Made by a program: the position numbers and the translations under genes. Positions 8,157-16,354 of a stretch of DNA of 64,000 nt are shown here, in pieces (the stretch's first letter is position 1; the number at the start of each line of letters is the position of its first letter). Source of the stretch: Variovorax sp. N23 (GTDB lineage: Bacteria; Pseudomonadota; Gammaproteobacteria; Burkholderiales; Burkholderiaceae_C); contig NZ_JAOOPY010000014.1 of NCBI RefSeq assembly GCF_025486315.1, positions 1 to 64,000 on the forward strand, read 5' to 3'. The notes under the pieces were generated by a model that was not told the origin of the DNA, did not search any database, and saw only the letters and a program-made list of their open reading frames with translations.

Positions 8157-9824
8157 ATGCTCCGCCTCTCCGAAATCAAGCTTCCCCTGGACCCGCCCTC
8201 CGACGCGCTGCCGCGCGCGGTGCAGGGCCTGCTCGGCGTCGATGCCGACGCCATCGCGGACATCCACGTCCACAAGCGCAGCTTCGATGCGCGCAAGGTC
8301 GACCTGCTGCAGGTCTTCATCGTCGACGTGACGCTGGCCGATCCGTCGCTGGAGCCGACGCTGCTGGCCAGGCTGGCGGGCAATCCACGCGTGACGATCA
8401 CGCCCGACATGTCGTACCACCCACCCGCCCAGGCGCCGGCCGATCTGCCGATCCGTCCGGTCGTCGTCGGCTTCGGGCCCTGCGGCATCTTCGCGGCGCT
8501 GATGCTCGCCAAGATGGGCTTCAAGCCGATCGTGCTGGAGCGCGGCAAGACGGTGCGCCAGCGCACCCGCGACACCTGGGGCCTGTGGCGCAAGGGCGTG
8601 CTCGACCCCGAATCGAACGTGCAGTTCGGCGAAGGCGGTGCCGGCACCTTCTCCGACGGCAAGCTCTACAGCCAGATCAAGGACCCGCGCTTCCTCGGCC
8701 GCAAGGTGATGGAAGAGTTCGTCAAGGCCGGCGCGCCGGCCGAGATCCTCTACGTCGCGCATCCGCACATCGGCACCTTCAAGCTGGTGAAGGTGGTGGA
8801 GAACATCCGCGAACAGATCGTGGCGCTGGGCGGCGAGATTCGCTTCGAGCAGCGCGTGACCGACGTGCACATCGAAGCGGGTCATCTGCGGGGCCTGACC
8901 GTGCTCGACCAGCGCAGCGGCACGTCGAGCGAGCTGCGCTGCGACCACGTCGTCCTGGCGCTGGGCCACAGTTCGCGCGACACCTTCGAGATGCTGCACG
9001 CGCGCGGCGTGCACATCGAGGCCAAGCCCTTCTCCATCGGCTTCCGGGTGGAGCACCCGCAGGGCCTGATCGACCGTGCGCGCTGGGGCCGCCATGCGGG
9101 CCACCCGCTGCTGGGCGCGGCCGACTACAAGCTGGTGCATCACGCGAGCAATGGGCGCTCGGTCTACAGCTTCTGCATGTGCCCCGGCGGGACGGTGGTC
9201 GCGGCCACCAGCGAGCCGGGCCGCGTCGTGACGAACGGCATGAGCCAATATTCGCGCAACGAGCGCAATGCCAACGCGGGCATCGTCGTGGGCATCGACG
9301 CCGCCGACTATCCGGGATGGGAAGACGGCAAGACGGGTTCGCCCCTGGCCGGCATGGTGCTGCAACGCCAGCTCGAATCCAACGCCTTCGTGCTCGGCGG
9401 CAGCGACTACCGCGCGCCGGGCCAGCTGGTGGGCGACTTCATCGCTGGTATGCCGTCGACCGAATTGCGCAGCATCGTGCCCTCGTACAAGCCCGGCGTG
9501 ACACCGACCGACCTGCACCTGGCCCTGCCCGCCTACGCGATCGAAGCGATGCGCGAGGCCTTCCCCGCCTTCGGCCGCAAGATCAAGGGCTTCGACACGC
9601 CCGACGCGGTGCTGACCGGCGTCGAAACGCGCACCTCGTCGCCGATCAGGATCACGCGCGGCGAGGACTTCCAGAGCCTCAACACGCGCGGCCTCTTCCC
9701 GGCCGGCGAAGGCGCGAGCTACGCGGGCGGCATCCTGTCGGCCGGCGTGGACGGCATCAAGGTGGCCGAGGCGGTGGCGCGCGCCGTGCTGCACGAGGCC
9801 GAAGGCCAGCCGGTTGCCGCATGA
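8157..9824 (+). CDS. NAD(P)/FAD-dependent oxidoreductase (COG2509-type dehydrogenase)
   Basis: 555-residue cytoplasmic flavoprotein of a widely conserved but poorly characterised family. It has an N-terminal ~90-residue domain before the dinucleotide fold. The FAD-binding P-loop VVVGFGPCGIFAALMLAK is near residue 102, followed by LERGK for ribose binding. The signature FGEGGAGTFSDGKLYS and a C-terminal GEGASYAGGILSAGVDG, closing the FAD site, are present. A -10-like TACAAT lies at 8103-8108. The next gene overlaps by ATGA, so the two are probably co-transcribed. The physiological substrate is not known to me. Confidence 0.8.
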   Translation: MLRLSEIKLPLDPPSDALPRAVQGLLGVDADAIADIHVHKRSFDARKVDLLQVFIVDVTLADPSLEPTLLARLAGNPRVTITPDMSYHPPAQAPADLPIRPVVVGFGPCGIFAALMLAKMGFKPIVLERGKTVRQRTRDTWGLWRKGVLDPESNVQFGEGGAGTFSDGKLYSQIKDPRFLGRKVMEEFVKAGAPAEILYVAHPHIGTFKLVKVVENIREQIVALGGEIRFEQRVTDVHIEAGHLRGLTVLDQRSGTSSELRCDHVVLALGHSSRDTFEMLHARGVHIEAKPFSIGFRVEHPQGLIDRARWGRHAGHPLLGAADYKLVHHASNGRSVYSFCMCPGGTVVAATSEPGRVVTNGMSQYSRNERNANAGIVVGIDAADYPGWEDGKTGSPLAGMVLQRQLESNAFVLGGSDYRAPGQLVGDFIAGMPSTELRSIVPSYKPGVTPTDLHLALPAYAIEAMREAFPAFGRKIKGFDTPDAVLTGVETRTSSPIRITRGEDFQSLNTRGLFPAGEGASYAGGILSAGVDGIKVAEAVARAVLHEAEGQPVAA

Positions 9825-10372
9825 CGCGCTACCCCTCGCCCACGCCGCTGCAGTTCGCCGGCGCCGCGCTCGCGATGGCGCTCGTCGTGCTCGCGTCGAA
9901 CATCCTCGTGCAGTTCCCCATCAACGACTGGCTCACCTGGGGCGCCTTCAGCTACCCGGTGGCCTTCCTGGTGAGCGACCTGGTCAACCGGCGCTTCGGC
10001 CCGCCGCCGGCGCGCCGCGTGGCGTATGTCGGTTTCGCCGTCGCGGTGGCGGCATCGCTGCTGCTGGCGCCGGTGCGCATCGCGCTCGCGTCGGGGCTGG
10101 CCTTCATCGCGTCGCAGCTGCTCGACATCGGCGTGTTCGACCGTCTGCGCCGTGGCACCTGGTGGCGTGCGCCCCTGGTCGCGACGCTGATCGCGGCGGT
10201 GCTCGACAGCCTGGTGTTCTGGGGCATCGCCTTCGGCGGCACCGACGGGCCATGGCTGACCTGGGCGCTGGGCGACCTGGGCGTGAAGCTGGCCGTGGGC
10301 GTGCTGATGCTGCTGCCCTTCCGGCTGCTGATCGGCCGCGCGCTCGGCGCGCCACCGGCTGCCGCCCGCTGA
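9821..10372 (+). CDS. VUT family inner-membrane transporter (YhhQ-like, putative queuosine precursor transporter)
   Basis: 183-residue integral membrane protein with about five or six hydrophobic segments. The family motif region FSYPVAFLVSDLVNRRFG matches the vitamin-uptake-like transporter (VUT, COG1738) family, whose characterised members import queuosine precursors. It overlaps the upstream oxidoreductase stop by four bases (ATGA), implying translational coupling. Substrate is inferred from the family only; no queuosine biosynthesis gene is nearby. Confidence 0.75.
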   Translation: MTRYPSPTPLQFAGAALAMALVVLASNILVQFPINDWLTWGAFSYPVAFLVSDLVNRRFGPPPARRVAYVGFAVAVAASLLLAPVRIALASGLAFIASQLLDIGVFDRLRRGTWWRAPLVATLIAAVLDSLVFWGIAFGGTDGPWLTWALGDLGVKLAVGVLMLLPFRLLIGRALGAPPAAAR

Positions 10373-10388
10373 CCTCGAAAGCGCCACC

Positions 10389-11009
10389 ATGACCGACGAC
10401 TTCCACTTCTACGAACCCGCCAAGGGCCACGGCCTGCCGCACGATCCGTTCAATGCGATGGTGGGGCCGCGCCCCATCGGCTGGATCTCGTCGCAGAGCG
10501 CGTCGGGCGTACGCAACCTCGCGCCCTACAGCTTCTTCAACGCCTTCAACTACACGCCGCCGATCGTCGGCTTCGCCAGCATCGGTGCCAAGGACAGCCT
10601 GCGCAACATCCGCGAGACGCGCGAGTTCGGGTGGAACCTGGCGACGCGGCCACTGGCGGAGCGGATGAACGCGTCCTGCGCGGCGGTGCCGCCGGACGTC
10701 GACGAATTCGCGCTGGCCGGCCTGACGCCGGTGGCGTCGCGCGGCATCGCGGTGCCGCGCGTGGCCGAGAGCCCGGTGTCTTTCGAGTGCAAGCTGACGC
10801 AGATCGTGCGGCTCGAAGGCGTCGACGGCACGCCGGTCGACACCTGGCTGGTGCTGGGCGAGGTGGTGGGCGTGCACATCGCGCGCCGTCTGCTGAACGA
10901 CGGCATCTACGACACCGCGGCGGCCGAGCCCATCCTGCGCGGTGGCGGCCCGGCCGACTACTTCACCGTCACCCCCGACAATCTCTTCAAGATGTTCCGT
11001 CCGCGCTGA
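10389..11009 (+). CDS. Flavin reductase-like / FMN-binding split-barrel protein
   Basis: 206 residues of the flavin reductase-like domain (split beta-barrel binding FMN). Family features are GPRPIGWISS at residues 28-37, LAPYSFFNAFNYTPPIVGF near 46-64, and a middle-late region containing FECKLTQIVRLEG. It follows the VUT gene by 16 bases on the same strand and may belong to that transcription unit. Such proteins reduce flavin for a partner or act as stand-alone flavoproteins; no monooxygenase partner is adjacent, so the role is undefined. Confidence 0.8.
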   Translation: MTDDFHFYEPAKGHGLPHDPFNAMVGPRPIGWISSQSASGVRNLAPYSFFNAFNYTPPIVGFASIGAKDSLRNIRETREFGWNLATRPLAERMNASCAAVPPDVDEFALAGLTPVASRGIAVPRVAESPVSFECKLTQIVRLEGVDGTPVDTWLVLGEVVGVHIARRLLNDGIYDTAAAEPILRGGGPADYFTVTPDNLFKMFRPR

Positions 11010-11068
11010 GCGCGGCGCCATCGCCCTTCACGCTGCGCGTTGCGCGCGGCCCCACACGAACCGAATCG

Positions 11069-12082
11069 ATGACCGAAGCTCCCGACAACACCACCGCGCC
11101 GACGAGCGACGCACCTGCAGCGATGGCATCTGCACCGACCGCACCTGTCGCGTCCGTCGCCGACATGCCGTCGACCGATCTGCCGTCGTCCGACACCCCA
11201 TCGACCGGCGCGCCCGCCCGCAAGCGCTCGCGCGGTGGCCGCGGCCGCCGTGGCGGCAAGGGCGAACGCCCGGCCGTCGAAGAAGGCGCGGCACCCGCCG
11301 AGCAGAAGGCGCAGAAAGCACCAAGGGCGCAACAGCCGGCCGGCCAGCCCGCCCGCAAGAACGGCGCGCCCGCGCCGCGCAAGGTGCACCCGGTGCTCGA
11401 ACGGTTGTTCGAGCTGTACCCGCAGCTCTTCGGCGCGCGCTTCCGCCCGCTCAAGCTGGGCATCTACCAGGAACTGCTCGCCGCCCACGGCGACGAGTTC
11501 AAGGCCGAAGACCTCAAGCTCGCGATGGGCCTGCATGCCCGCTCGACGCGCTACCTCGAATGCGTGGCCGCCGGCCATCCGCGCCATGACCTGCAGGGCA
11601 ACCCGGTCGAACCGGTGGCGCCCGAGCACATCCACCACGCGATCCTCGAGGTGTTTCGCCGCCGCCAGGGCCGCACGAAGGACGACCTGAGCGGCCAGCT
11701 GCGCGAGCGCATCATCGCGACGATCGAAGCCTCGGGCGTCGGGCGCGAGGCCTATGCCGAGCGCGTGCGGGCACGCGACGATGCGTCGAACGCTGCCCTG
11801 GACGACGCACTGGCCGAGCTGGCGCGCCAGGCCGCCAAGCGCGAAGCGCTGATGCGCGCCTTCGAGGCCAGCGGCAAGACCGAGGCCGAGTTCGCCGACA
11901 TGTACGGCATGGACCCGAAGGAGGTCGCGCGCACGCTCAACCGGGTGCGGCGCGACAAGGCGGACGACGAGAAGCGCACCGCCGAGGCCGCGCTGGCCAC
12001 CATCCCCGACGCGAGCATCGACGTGCCCGAACCGCCACCGGCCGACGACGTCGCGGACGACGCGAAGCCGGACGCCTCGTAG
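11069..12082 (+). CDS. proQ: ProQ/FinO-family RNA-binding protein
   Basis: 337-residue RNA chaperone-type protein. Residues 1-105 are low complexity: Ala/Thr/Ser/Pro-rich, then an Arg/Gly-rich patch RKRSRGGRGRRGGKG that can bind RNA. The FinO/ProQ fold spans about 108-210 (VHPVLERLFELYPQLFG, RPLKLGIYQELLAAHG, LKLAMGLHARSTRYLECVA). The C-terminal third is Glu/Ala-rich and helical. The start at 11069 is the first ATG after the flavin reductase stop; no clear ribosome site is visible. It is longer than E. coli ProQ (232 aa) because of both tails. The family binds sRNA and mRNA 3' ends; targets here are unknown. Confidence 0.82.
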   Translation: MTEAPDNTTAPTSDAPAAMASAPTAPVASVADMPSTDLPSSDTPSTGAPARKRSRGGRGRRGGKGERPAVEEGAAPAEQKAQKAPRAQQPAGQPARKNGAPAPRKVHPVLERLFELYPQLFGARFRPLKLGIYQELLAAHGDEFKAEDLKLAMGLHARSTRYLECVAAGHPRHDLQGNPVEPVAPEHIHHAILEVFRRRQGRTKDDLSGQLRERIIATIEASGVGREAYAERVRARDDASNAALDDALAELARQAAKREALMRAFEASGKTEAEFADMYGMDPKEVARTLNRVRRDKADDEKRTAEAALATIPDASIDVPEPPPADDVADDAKPDAS

Positions 12083-12093
12083 GCGCGCCGTCT

Positions 12094-12495
12094 TCAGTCG
12101 TTCCCGAGCCATCGCGCTGCCGCGTCCCCCGTGTCCTGCGGCGTCGTGTTGAAGGCGATGGCAGCGGAAGGGGCGGCCCGGTGCACGGCGTTCACCAAGC
12201 GCTCGAAGAGCAGCAGGCTCTTCGGCGGCATGCGGATGCCGCCGCCGATCACGACACCATCGTAGGCATTGCCGGCGAGCTGCTTCGTCACCATCTCGGT
12301 CGCCGAGGCGTCGGGCGGCACCAGGCACAGCTCGGCGGCCCAGCCGCGATCGGCCATCTGCTGCATGCCGATGGCGATGCCCGCATGGATCTTCGCGGCG
12401 TCGAAGCCGGGCGGCAGCGCCGGATCCGAAAAATCGACGGTCTCGGGCTGTTGGCCGATGAACAGCACGCGCTTGGGCTCAGTGGGCGAGGTCAT
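12094..12495 (-). CDS. Conserved hypothetical protein, Rossmann-like
   Basis: 133-residue cytoplasmic protein. Alternating hydrophobic strands (VLFIGQQPE, AELCLV, YDGVVIGGGIRMPP, SAAIAFNTTP) suggest a small alpha/beta fold with a glycine-rich loop GGGIRMPP. No catalytic motif is recognised. It is divergent from the following LysR-type regulator with 102 bases between start codons, the classic arrangement of a LysR target, so regulation by that LysR is likely. A ribosome site GGAGATCGTC precedes the ATG. Confidence 0.6.
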   Translation of the reverse strand: MTSPTEPKRVLFIGQQPETVDFSDPALPPGFDAAKIHAGIAIGMQQMADRGWAAELCLVPPDASATEMVTKQLAGNAYDGVVIGGGIRMPPKSLLLFERLVNAVHRAAPSAAIAFNTTPQDTGDAAARWLGND

Positions 12496-12559
12496 GACGA
12501 TCTCCTGGTGGGTTGAACATGACTGAAGATTAGGTCGTCTCTATTCCGGCGCATAGACT

Positions 12560-12570
12560 CCAGTATCTGG
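12560..12570. promoter_or_regulatory. Candidate LysR operator in divergent intergenic region
   Basis: The 11-base element CCAGTATCTGG is an interrupted palindrome (CCAG-N3-CTGG) lying about 28 bases before the LysR-type gene and between the two divergent start codons. LysR regulators bind short imperfect palindromes in such regions. Position and symmetry are the only evidence. Confidence 0.3.
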
Positions 12571-12597
12571 ACGGATCGTCTCATTTTCGGAACAGCC

Positions 12598-13509
12598 ATG
12601 GACCTTCATGCCCTCGCCGATTTCCATCTCGTCGCCACCCACGGCGGTTTCGGCCGCGCCAGCCGCGCGAGCGGCCAGCCGAAGGCGACGCTGTCGCGTC
12701 GCGTTCGAGATCTCGAGAAGAGCCTCGGGGTGCGGCTGATCGAGCGGGGCTCGCGCACGCTGCGCCTGACGGACGAAGGCGTCGCCCTGCACACGCGCAC
12801 CGGCTCTCACTTGGGCGAGATCACAGAGGCCCTGCAGGACGTCAAGGCCGGGCTGGGTCGACCGAGTGGCCGCCTGCGCGTCAGCGTGCCCCTGTTGTTC
12901 GCGCAGACCAGCCTGGGTGCGCTGGCGGCCGCGTTCCTGGCCGCGTATCCGGAGGTGCTGCTGGAAGTCGCCACCGACGACCGGTTCGTCGATCTCGTTG
13001 CCGACGAAGTCGACGTCGTCATCCGCGTGAACCCGCGTCCGGACAGCGAACTCGTGGGCCGATGCTTTCTGCGCAATCAGCTGATGCTGGTCGCGCCGCC
13101 CGGCTTGCCGCGGCCCCCGCTCGACGCTCCACCGGATCGGCCAGACCGTTTTCCCGCGGTCATGCGCACCGGAGCATTGCGTGACGAGACATGGCACGTC
13201 ATCGACGAGAAGACCGGCCTGGCGCAGGTGTTCCATCCGCAGGCGGTGCTGCGCCTGGCGTCGCCGCTGTCGGTACGCGACGCCGTTCTGGGCGGCGCGG
13301 GGGCCGCCATGATCCCGCGCACGATCGCGGTCGACGCACTCGCGTCAGGCCGGCTGGTGAGTTGGGGCTTGTCGACCGCGCCGGTGACCGAAGTCTGGGT
13401 GCTGCATGCGTCGCACCGACTGGTGAGCCCCAAGGTCAGCGCGTTCGTCACCTTCGTCTGCGACTATTTCGGTGAGGACGCTCATCGTGACTTGCTGAGT
13501 CACGGATGA
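12598..13509 (+). CDS. LysR-family transcriptional regulator
   Basis: 303 residues. The N-terminal winged helix-turn-helix is at about 1-60 (ADFHLVATHGGFGRASRASG, then KATLSRRVRDLEKSLGVRLI), followed by a type-2 periplasmic-binding-like effector domain (about 90-295) with GRLRVSVPLLFA and VDVVIRVNPRPDSELVGR. It resembles the LysR subgroup with a GRLRV.P...G effector-domain start. It is divergent from the hypothetical gene at 12094-12495, its probable target. The effector is unknown. Confidence 0.88.
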   Translation: MDLHALADFHLVATHGGFGRASRASGQPKATLSRRVRDLEKSLGVRLIERGSRTLRLTDEGVALHTRTGSHLGEITEALQDVKAGLGRPSGRLRVSVPLLFAQTSLGALAAAFLAAYPEVLLEVATDDRFVDLVADEVDVVIRVNPRPDSELVGRCFLRNQLMLVAPPGLPRPPLDAPPDRPDRFPAVMRTGALRDETWHVIDEKTGLAQVFHPQAVLRLASPLSVRDAVLGGAGAAMIPRTIAVDALASGRLVSWGLSTAPVTEVWVLHASHRLVSPKVSAFVTFVCDYFGEDAHRDLLSHG

Positions 13510-13539
13510 GCGGGGAAGCATGAACGCTGATTCGCACGC

Positions 13540-13555
13540 GATAGCGCGCGCTATC
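13540..13555. repeat. 16-bp perfect palindrome between convergent genes
   Basis: GATAGCGCGCGCTATC reads the same on both strands and covers the stop codon of the NmrA-like gene, 30 bases after the LysR stop. It can form a short hairpin, but no T-run follows on either strand, so a terminator role is uncertain. Confidence 0.4.
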
Positions 13556-14180
13556 CCCTGATCAGGGGCGCGTGGTGAAGCCAACGGTCTTCGGTCAGCT
13601 GATCCACCACAAACTGCGCGACGTCGGCTCGCGCAATCGATCCTCCGTGGATGCCCGACAGGTCGGTGGCTGCTCGCACCTTGCCGGTGCCGCCCTTGTC
13701 GTTGAGAACCACCGGGCGAACGGGCACCCAGTCCAGCCCGCTAGCTCGCACCAAATCTTCTTGCCTGTTCTTGTCGTCGTACACCTTGCGCAAGAGCAGC
13801 GGCATGATGATGTTGTCGAAGACGAAGCCGCCGTGCCCCCGGCTGTCGCCGGCGCCCAGGCCGGTGATGCAGACCAGGCGTCGAACGCCTTTCTGGGCCA
13901 TCGCCTTGACGAGGCTTCTGGTCACGGTCGACAGAAGCGTGACTTCCTTGAAAGGGCTCACCGAGGTGCCGATCGAGCTGATGACGCCCGTGCAGCCTTC
14001 AAGTGCCCGAGCGAGCACAGCCTCGTCGCGAGCATCTCCTTCGACAAGTGTCGCGCCGGCCAGGTCGCCCGCCTTGGCAATCGATCGAACCACCGCCACG
14101 ACCGAATGCCCCTTCGCGGTGGCTCGCTTGACGATCTCGCGACCCGTGCCGCCGGTCGCACCCAAGAGCAGTACCTTCAT
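13551..14180 (-). CDS. NmrA-like NAD(P)-binding short-chain reductase/isomerase
   Basis: 209-residue protein with an N-terminal Rossmann motif LLLGATGGTGREIVKRA (GxxGxxG, residues 4-20). The extended-SDR/NmrA pattern continues with VVRSIAKAGDL, LVEGDARD, GVISSIGTS and LVCITGLGAGDSRGHGG; the C-terminal VRPVVLNDKGGTGK is also typical. A canonical YxxxK is not evident, as usual for NmrA-like members, which bind NAD(P) as reductases or redox sensors. The start at 14180 has AGAGGT seven bases upstream. Exact function unknown. Confidence 0.75.
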   Translation of the reverse strand: MKVLLLGATGGTGREIVKRATAKGHSVVAVVRSIAKAGDLAGATLVEGDARDEAVLARALEGCTGVISSIGTSVSPFKEVTLLSTVTRSLVKAMAQKGVRRLVCITGLGAGDSRGHGGFVFDNIIMPLLLRKVYDDKNRQEDLVRASGLDWVPVRPVVLNDKGGTGKVRAATDLSGIHGGSIARADVAQFVVDQLTEDRWLHHAPLIRG

Positions 14181-14262
14181 GTGGAAACCTCTTGCTTCGG
14201 TTGAATATTGCTCGATCCCATTCCGGTTCGACTCGTGGATCGCCATGGCCAGAATGATCAGT

Positions 14263-14473
14263 CTAGGTGGAAGATGTGATGGCCGAGCCCCGAAGCTGAT
14301 ATTCGAGGAACTCGGAGATGGCTTCCAGCGACGCCTTGCCGGCACGCAACAGCGCGAAGTTGGACTGGAAAACATGCACCATCCTCTCCCACATGCACGT
14401 CGCACCGCCCACCTTGCATGGTCTCACCAGAAAGCGTGAGATCGGTCCATGGCGACATGGCGGCGGCCAACGA
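14263..14473 (-). pseudogene. Remnant of an HSL-type alpha/beta-hydrolase (esterase)
   Basis: Two short pieces in different minus-strand frames look like parts of a hormone-sensitive-lipase-family esterase. Piece A (about 14414-14473) reads SLAAAMSPWTDLTLSGETMQ, matching the conserved LSPWTDLTLSG segment. Piece B (14263-14397) reads MWERMVHVFQSNFALLRAGK then ASLEAISEFLEYQLRG, matching the C-terminal WxxMxHVFQ...LxxA..AIxEF region that contains the catalytic His. The segment between them that should hold the catalytic Asp is deleted and the frame changes. The catalytic Ser (GDSAGG) is not found upstream. The rest of 14181-14591 shows no intact gene. Confidence 0.5.
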
Positions 14474-14591
14474 CGTCCCCGGGTCAAGTTTCGGAAAGCA
14501 CAGACATGTCGGACTCGGCCACGTTGTTGATGAGCCTGTTGTGTCAGGCTTCAGCGTAGTCCAGCCAAGTTCGGTGCTGGAGTCGTGGTGA

Positions 14592-14628
14592 AACGAAAAA
14601 GCCGGCGCATTGCACCGGCTTTTTCGTT
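14592..14628. terminator. Bidirectional intrinsic terminator
   Basis: Perfect stem AACGAAAAAGCCGG / CCGGCTTTTTCGTT with a nine-base loop. A-rich and T-rich tracts are part of the stem, so it can terminate in both directions. It lies 30 bases beyond the htpX stop on the minus strand. Confidence 0.85.
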
Positions 14629-14657
14629 GGGAAGGACGGCATGACCGCCCCAATGAC

Positions 14658-15533
14658 TCAGCCCTGCGCGTTCCGCAGCGCGGCGATGCGCTCTTCGATC
14701 GGCGGGTGCGTCGCGAAGAGCTTGCCCATCGCGCCGGTGATGCCCATCGCCTCGACCGCCTTCGGCAGCTCGCCGGCCGGCAGGCCGCCCAGGCGGGCCA
14801 GCGCGTTCATCATCGGCTGCTTGCGGCCCATGAGCTGCGCGGCGCCGGCGTCGGCGCGGAATTCGCGATGGCGCGAGAACCAGGCCACGACGATCGCCGC
14901 GGCGAAGCCCAGCACGATGTCGAGCACGACGGTGGTGACCATGTAGCCGATGCCCGGACCGCTGCTGCGGTCGTCGCCGCGGCGCAGGAAGGAATCGACC
15001 GCATAGCCGATCACGCGCGACAGGAACACGACGAAGGTGTTCATCACGCCCTGGATCAGCGTCATGGTGACCATGTCGCCGTTGGCGATGTGCGCGACCT
15101 CGTGGCCGATCACGGCCTCGACCTCCTCGCGCGTCATGTTCTGCAGCAGGCCTGTGGACACCGCGACCAACGAGGAATTCTTGAACGCACCGGTGGCGAA
15201 GGCGTTGGGCTCGCCCTCGAAGATGCCGACCTCGGGCATGCCGATGCCGGCCTTGTCGGCGAACTTGCGCACGGTGCCGACGATCCAGGCCTCGTCGGGC
15301 GACTGGGGCGCATCGATCATGCGCAGGCCGGCGGTCCACTTGGCCATCGGCTTGCTGATGAGCAGCGAGATGATCGCGCCACCAAAGCCCATGACGAGCG
15401 CGAAGCCCAGCAGCGCCGTGAGGTTGAGCCCGTTGGCCGTCAGGAAGCGGTTCACGCCGAGCAGGCTGGCGACCACGCCCAGCACGGCGACCACCATCAC
15501 GTTGGTCAGGACGAACAGAAGAATGCGTTTCAA
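14658..15533 (-). CDS. htpX: HtpX membrane zinc metalloprotease
   Basis: 291-residue inner-membrane protease of the M48B family, involved in membrane-protein quality control. Two N-terminal membrane segments ([20 protein letters not shown] and [20 protein letters not shown]) precede the zinc motif HEVAH near residue 140, two further membrane segments, and the third ligand region [14 protein letters not shown]. The start is a TTG at 15533, chosen because it gives the family N-terminus MKRILLF and has GGAGA seven bases upstream; an ATG further upstream would add 19 unrelated residues. Length agrees with E. coli HtpX (293). It ends just before a strong terminator. Confidence 0.93.
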   Translation of the reverse strand: MKRILLFVLTNVMVVAVLGVVASLLGVNRFLTANGLNLTALLGFALVMGFGGAIISLLISKPMAKWTAGLRMIDAPQSPDEAWIVGTVRKFADKAGIGMPEVGIFEGEPNAFATGAFKNSSLVAVSTGLLQNMTREEVEAVIGHEVAHIANGDMVTMTLIQGVMNTFVVFLSRVIGYAVDSFLRRGDDRSSGPGIGYMVTTVVLDIVLGFAAAIVVAWFSRHREFRADAGAAQLMGRKQPMMNALARLGGLPAGELPKAVEAMGITGAMGKLFATHPPIEERIAALRNAQG

Positions 15534-15586
15534 GTTGATTTCTCCGTGGGGAAACTGCAGATCAATTGGGGGCGTCGCACCGCGCT

Positions 15587-16354
15587 TCAAGCCGGGTCCG
15601 AGGGCATCGGGCCGGGCCTCGAAAGCCTGGGCGGACGGAAAACGTCGAGGTCATCATAGAAGCAAAGATTCGCGTTCTCGGGCCACCAACCAGGCACGCC
15701 AAGCACCGGCAGGGGCACGAAAGGCTTGGTGGCCAGGTGCACCGCCGAGAGCGCCTCGGCGAGGCTTTCGTCGCGAGGGTAGATCGACCGGCGCGCGCCG
15801 GGGGCGAAGAGCACATGCGCCGTCAGGCCTTTGCGCGGCACGGTCAGCTTTTCGAGCAGCGCATGACCAAAAAGCAGCAGGCGCGCCTCGGCCCAGCGCG
15901 CGCGCTCGGTGATGAACAGGCGCTGCCAGTCGCGCGCGACCAGTGCGTCCCACAGCGCGGGCGGCGCATCGAGCACCGCGCCGTTCTCGTCGAACAGCGT
16001 CAGCGCGTCGCGCAGCGGCCCACGGCGGGCGCCGATGCCGCACCGGGCGATCTCGGCGGCCTGCAGTTCATTGAGGCGGCGCTTGGCCTGCGGGAAGTGC
16101 AGCCAGGCCAGGCCGTTGAAGAAGTCGTGCAGGTTGTCGCGGGTCGGCACGTCGCCGGTGCGGAAGATGTGCGCCTCGTAGGCTTCGCCGGGCGGCAATG
16201 CCTCGTGCGGCACGAAGCGCATCGACGACGATGCAGTGGCCGACGCCAAGGCGGCGGCGGCCGAGTGCTGCTGCGCGGCCTGTTCAGCGCACGCACCGAT
16301 GGCCCGGCAGTGCGCCAGCCACGGGCGCGCCCAGTCGACCCGCACGCCGTTCAA
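15587..16354 (-). CDS. DUF3025 domain-containing protein
   Basis: About 255 residues, cytoplasmic, of the proteobacterial DUF3025 family. Characteristic segments are [54 protein letters not shown] and [15 protein letters not shown]. Function is unknown. The start is uncertain: a TTG at 16354 overlaps the stop of the NYN gene (TTGA), and a GTG at 16345 is the alternative; neither has a clear ribosome site, which suits translational coupling. It is third in the pyrC-NYN-DUF3025 cluster and 53 bases before htpX. Confidence 0.75.
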   Translation of the reverse strand: MNGVRVDWARPWLAHCRAIGACAEQAAQQHSAAAALASATASSSMRFVPHEALPPGEAYEAHIFRTGDVPTRDNLHDFFNGLAWLHFPQAKRRLNELQAAEIARCGIGARRGPLRDALTLFDENGAVLDAPPALWDALVARDWQRLFITERARWAEARLLLFGHALLEKLTVPRKGLTAHVLFAPGARRSIYPRDESLAEALSAVHLATKPFVPLPVLGVPGWWPENANLCFYDDLDVFRPPRLSRPGPMPSDPA

